A stretch of 64,000 nucleotides of DNA, taken from contig JASANG010003597.1 of assembly GCA_030248215.1 (NCBI GenBank), forward strand, positions 124,001 through 188,000. The letters are read 5' to 3'. Made by a program: the position numbers and the translations under genes. Source of the stretch: Enoplolaimus lenunculus (lineage: Eukaryota; Nematoda; Enoplea; Enoplida; Thoracostomopsidae). The notes beneath the pieces were generated by a model, which had not been told where the DNA came from, did no database searches, and saw only the letters and a program-made list of their open reading frames with translations. Below are positions 62,101 through 64,000 of the stretch, piece after piece; within the stretch, counting starts at the first letter, position 1, and every line of letters starts with the position of its first letter.

Positions 62101-64000
62101 GAAATTTTGTTTTATGTGTTTTAAGTTGTTGCATCCAGGTCCAGGTATTCCGGTTATTCCGGGTTTTTTGTCAGAAAATTCCGGGTGTTCACAACAGACC
62201 ATTCTGTATCCGGCTATTACAAAAATAACCGGAATAAAATTATTTTTATAGCAGAACTACCTTTGTGATTTTAGCATCTCCCGCTTACATTTAAATAGTC
62301 ACTGTACCCTACCAATTATTAAATAGGCTAAAGAATATGGTGGAATATATTTGGGATAAAGAAATTCACACATTTAATTCAATTGGCACAATGGTATTTA
62401 AGCGCTACTCTGACAACAGGTTTCAATGAGCGTTTATTCAGCCCTGGAGAAATGATATACTCAAAATGATCGAAAATGACCTTGATAAAGCACAGAAGCT
62501 TTTGTTTGTAAAGCAAATTCTAAAAAGTAGATTTCAGATTTTGAAGTTTGACGCTGTTCTTGTAAGGACAGTATGTTATTTTGTGATATTTACTTGAATG
62601 TATTGCGGACTGCCCATTATTTTACACACTAAGCTGCTAGAATATTAATCAAGATGGACATTCCTGCCTATCTTTAAAAAATTTGGATCATGTTCAATTT
62701 TTATGTTATAAAAAAGTTACGGGTCCGGGTTTTTCTTGTAGAAAAATCCGAGTCCCTGTATTTATTGTAAATGTTGCAACTCTAATTTTAAGCCGATCGT
62801 GTGTATTATGGAACCATCTGTGCTACTCGTCAAAGTGGCAGGTACGGATTTATACAGTTGGACAGTATCAACGAACAACACCACGATGAACTAGAGTTTG
62901 ATTTGTACAACATTTACTTTCAAAGTAAATTTATATTGTATGTTTCAGCAAAATTTTGTTCCAGTAGTTTAATTTCCGGCAAAAACAGACATTAATCTCT
63001 GGCATCTAATATAAAAATACCGAATATTTGCTAGAATTACATTTGGGTCCAGGTATTTCGGTTATTCTGAGTGTTTTCGTCGAGAAATTCCGACTCTTGG
63101 GTTCTAGCTTTGAGAAATTACGGGTTCGAGTTTTCACAACAAACAGTTTCGGGGCCAAGTATTACAAAAATACCAGAAATATAATTATATAACAAAACTG
63201 GCGTTGCGAATATTTAATCTCGTGTCTACATTCTGAATAGTAACTGTACCGTACCAAAAATAAAATAAGCTAAAGAATTCACCAGATGGTTGCACTAGGG
63301 TGACACTGAATTCATGATTTGACCGAATCCGAATTTGCATGTTACACATTTGACATATCTATAATTTGTTCCAGAATAGCAACGCAATGCCAGCCGTATG
63401 ACTTCTAAACGTTAACCTATTCGAATCTGAACCGCAAATTTTTGCCGACTCCGAATCCAAACCTATGTTGCCATCCCGGCTTGCACAACGCTAACTGTGT
63501 GAAATACCGACGGACACTCCCAACAAACAATAAGCTTTTGTTTTTGAAAGCCAATCATTTTAAAAAATAGACTTCAGATATTCAAGTTTGACGTTGCTCT
63601 TGTAACGACTAGGGATGTGCCGGTTAATTGGCATCAGCATCGGTATTAATCGGGGTTTTTTGAATTTACTTGAAATAATTTTTTTGAATGACATTAGTCG
63701 CTTCACATTGCATAATGCAAATGATTTTACACACTGAATGGCTAGAATACAGATGAAGACAGAAATTCCTGTCTATCTTTAAAAAATGTGGATTATGTTT
63801 AATTTTTATGTTATATCAAATTCTGTCTGGGCACAAGTTAGCCGCAAAAGGAAATCCGAGTACGGATTTGCATTGTTAAATAATTTATACGCTGTTTTTT
63901 ATACTGACTTCTACATTTTGTAGGTTATGATGAACGCCTTGTCAAAGCGTTGTCAGCTTGCAATGTTGGGGCCTTGTCTGGATTGCGCGTTGGTGTCATA
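56100..64000 (+). CDS. Candidate cold-shock-domain (Unr/CSDE1-like) gene, 5' part, runs off the window
   Basis: Plus-strand gene opposite to TCF. Four exons join in phase: 61323-61572, 61963-61996, 62793-62924 and 63924 onward. The joined product contains YYGTICATRQSGRYGFIQ followed by DLYNIYFQ, which fits strands 1-3 of a cold-shock domain with RNP1-like RYGFI and RNP2-like IYF. An earlier segment, LPIGTKVDFKARLLFDGE, then WHATYIIAVRNVN, fits the end of a preceding domain (G-x-x-V-x-F, then A-x-x-V). Tandem domains of this kind occur in Unr/CSDE1, a cytoplasmic RNA-binding translation regulator. Less certain 5' pieces are at 56100-56187, from 56728, and 56993-57021. The cold-shock reading is by eye; a different beta-barrel RNA-binding protein remains possible. 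Confidence 0.6.
56728..56850 (+). CDS. Tentative second exon, end undetermined
   Basis: Follows TTGTACTTTCAG. In the phase left by the 56100 exon it reads GNKQIRVIASTSHGGIYKTS and then VATALKPAFETYTSTNLEH. No strong GTAAGT-type donor is present; weaker GT sites occur at several points. The first 40 codons are GC-richer than the flanks. Confidence 0.3.
56993..57021 (+). CDS. Tentative 29-base microexon
   Basis: Lies between the strong acceptor TTTTTCTCTGATTTTCCAG and GTAAAA. Read in phase 0 it gives RLRYIYDGK and leaves two bases (AT) that make Ile with the first base of the 61323 exon, continuing IFGKCLITAETY. Plausible by phase only. Confidence 0.3.
57205..57480. mobile_element. Partial CAAGGTGCAACCGGAATTCCGATT MITE
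   Basis: Left end ccaaggtgcaaccggaattcc; interior ttgcataaaaatcctgc and gttattaataattgattg match 9580-10241. The right end is missing; the sequence passes into a tcggtacaatcc-type fragment. Confidence 0.6.
57685..58495. repeat. Duplicate of the 54430-55140 segment
   Basis: Shared in order: gtagaatttt(a/g)ggtaaccgg, gtagcggtgg, aatcgttcg(c/t)tgtctgtgt, gtatgcgcaactttg, gtaccaaatgtaaagcgaat, tagagttgtagccgagtccg, acaccgcgcctacattttga and gcagaaggaaaaagttagt. This copy keeps a gaccgagacc-rich insert (57842-57945) that is reduced to its edge in the other. Confidence 0.82.
59147..60440. mobile_element. TGTGCCGAT-family MITE split by a foldback element
   Basis: Left part atatgccgaagccgtgtcg, ccaattgtaatactcgatgc; right part caataaatcggctgttttt to cgccgaataatcgacacat. 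The host resumes after the 59222-60140 insert. The junction acattacatcattac agrees with uninterrupted relatives. Confidence 0.68.
59222..60140. mobile_element. Degenerate TTGAGCGAAGC-family element
   Basis: Left end ccagtcgtagtggagatacg then ttgagcgaagctt; right end acgcttcgcgaaactgcgaag. The interior has 3-4 degenerate units with atatgcaaattagctattag and ggtttgtaaacaatttattc, as in the 44315-45444 part of the 43-46 kb cluster. It shows that one natural element of the family runs from a B-type left end to an A-type right end. Confidence 0.72.
60500..61170. mobile_element. Two old MITE copies
   Basis: 60510-60682 runs from ggggatgcaaacggaattc to gctttgcttgcaccctg. 60834-61170 starts gagatattccgattaatctg and ends cggcgtcggtataggcac. 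Between them (60683-60780) is a fragment ending tcgccaccctgcc. Confidence 0.55.
61323..61572 (+). CDS. Cold-shock-like gene exon a
   Basis: Acceptor TGATGTTTTAG, donor GAAGAG before GTAAGT. One base completes a codon, then FGKCLITAETYLSNYSQY, LAVELPIGTKVDFKARLL, FDGERTPLSNKLNIDWHAT and YIIAVRNVNLKTQSK, ending FVDMMGEEE in phase 0. Codon use is clearly coding and GC-richer than its surroundings. The G-T-K-V-D-F and A-V-R-N-V pattern fits the last strands of a cold-shock barrel. Confidence 0.85.
61963..61996 (+). CDS. Cold-shock-like gene exon b, 34-base microexon
   Basis: Acceptor TTATTTTAG, donor GAAT before GTAAGT. Entered in phase 0 it reads RENRPPFPLEE and leaves one base. Both neighbours match in phase, and the GEEE-RENRPP junction is hydrophilic as expected for an inter-domain linker. 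Confidence 0.75.
62126..62784. mobile_element. TTGTTGCATCC...TGCAACTCTA MITE ending at a splice acceptor
   Basis: 659 bp, TAGAGTTGCA family. Left gttgcatccaggtccagg, right aaatgttgcaactcta. Flanked by gttttaag (62118-62125) and attttaag (62785-62792), 7 of 8 matching. The right duplication ends in the AG used by the next exon. Confidence 0.85.
62793..62924 (+). CDS. Cold-shock-like gene exon c, RNP motifs
   Basis: Two bases complete Ser, then DRVYYGTICATRQSGRYGFI, QLDSINEQHHDELEFDLYNI and YFQ plus one base before GTAAAT. G-x-I-C-A and R-Y-G-F-I match strands 1-2 of a cold-shock domain, and N-I-Y-F the RNP2 strand (F-F-H in most members). An insertion of about ten residues separates the two motifs, longer than usual. 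Confidence 0.8.
63020..63485. mobile_element. Two MITE relics in the last intron
   Basis: 63038-63290 resembles the TAGAGTTGCA family (tacatttgggtccaggtatttcg, then aacagtttcggggcc). 63293-63485 is of the gaatccgaa family (cactagggtgacactgaatt to tatgttgccatcccgg). Confidence 0.5.
63610..63655. mobile_element. Terminal fragment of a TGTGCCGAT MITE
   Basis: ctagggatgtgccggttaat and gcatcggtattaatcgg appear without a matching right end. Confidence 0.5.
63924..64000 (+). CDS. Cold-shock-like gene exon d, cut by the window edge
   Basis: Acceptor CATTTTGTAG. Two bases complete Ser, giving SYDERLVKALSACNVG and ALSGLRVGVI, still open at the end. The entry phase matches exon c. L-x-x-G-x-x-V would be the loop and strand-4 region of the cold-shock domain begun in exon c. 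Confidence 0.72.

Noticed and set aside
1-64000. Search for LINE, LTR-type, Polinton or other virus-derived elements
   Set aside because: No long frames or recognisable reverse transcriptase, integrase, capsid or envelope sequence were seen.

Overview
The window comes from an invertebrate animal genome. Genes have GT-AG introns, long homopolymeric amino-acid runs and metazoan developmental regulators. I cannot place the phylum from the sequence alone. About 36 kb belongs to one minus-strand gene, a TCF/LEF (pangolin-type) transcription factor, the nuclear partner of beta-catenin in Wnt signalling. Joining exons by splice phase gives ten of them between 49411 (likely start codon) and 13090 (stop): an N-terminal beta-catenin-binding segment, four low-complexity exons rich in Ala, Ser, Gln and Asn, an HMG box split over two exons, a C-clamp split over two exons, and a 694-codon last exon with an acidic start and a poly-asparagine tract. 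The protein is at least about 1,700 residues, far longer than the 480-750 residues usual for the family. One small exon is probably missing from my model, because exon 1 ends in phase 0 and exon 2 starts in phase 1.

A second gene starts head-to-head on the plus strand near 56.1 kb and runs off the right edge. Its best-supported exons (61323-61572, 61963-61996, 62793-62924, 63924-64000) join in phase. They encode cold-shock-domain-like sequence, so it is a candidate Unr/CSDE1-type RNA-binding protein.

Layout: 1-13 kb is intergenic, with a foldback element, a TTAGGC-like hexamer array, a minisatellite and several MITEs. 13-49.4 kb is the TCF gene, with introns of 5.6 and 19.7 kb full of transposon relics. 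49.4-56.1 kb is the interval between the two divergent genes, holding tRNA-derived SINEs and TIR elements. 56.1-64 kb is the cold-shock gene with MITE-filled introns.

The rest is dominated by short non-autonomous DNA transposons with hAT features: ends of the CAGGGTGCAAC or TAGGGATGTGC type and 8-bp target-site duplications, which I could read directly for many copies. Foldback elements with arms of about 165-240 bp and internal tandem repeats form a second group. I saw no autonomous transposase gene, no LINE and no virus-derived element. The most striking single site is a 659-bp MITE in the cold-shock gene whose 8-bp target duplication contains the splice acceptor of the next exon.
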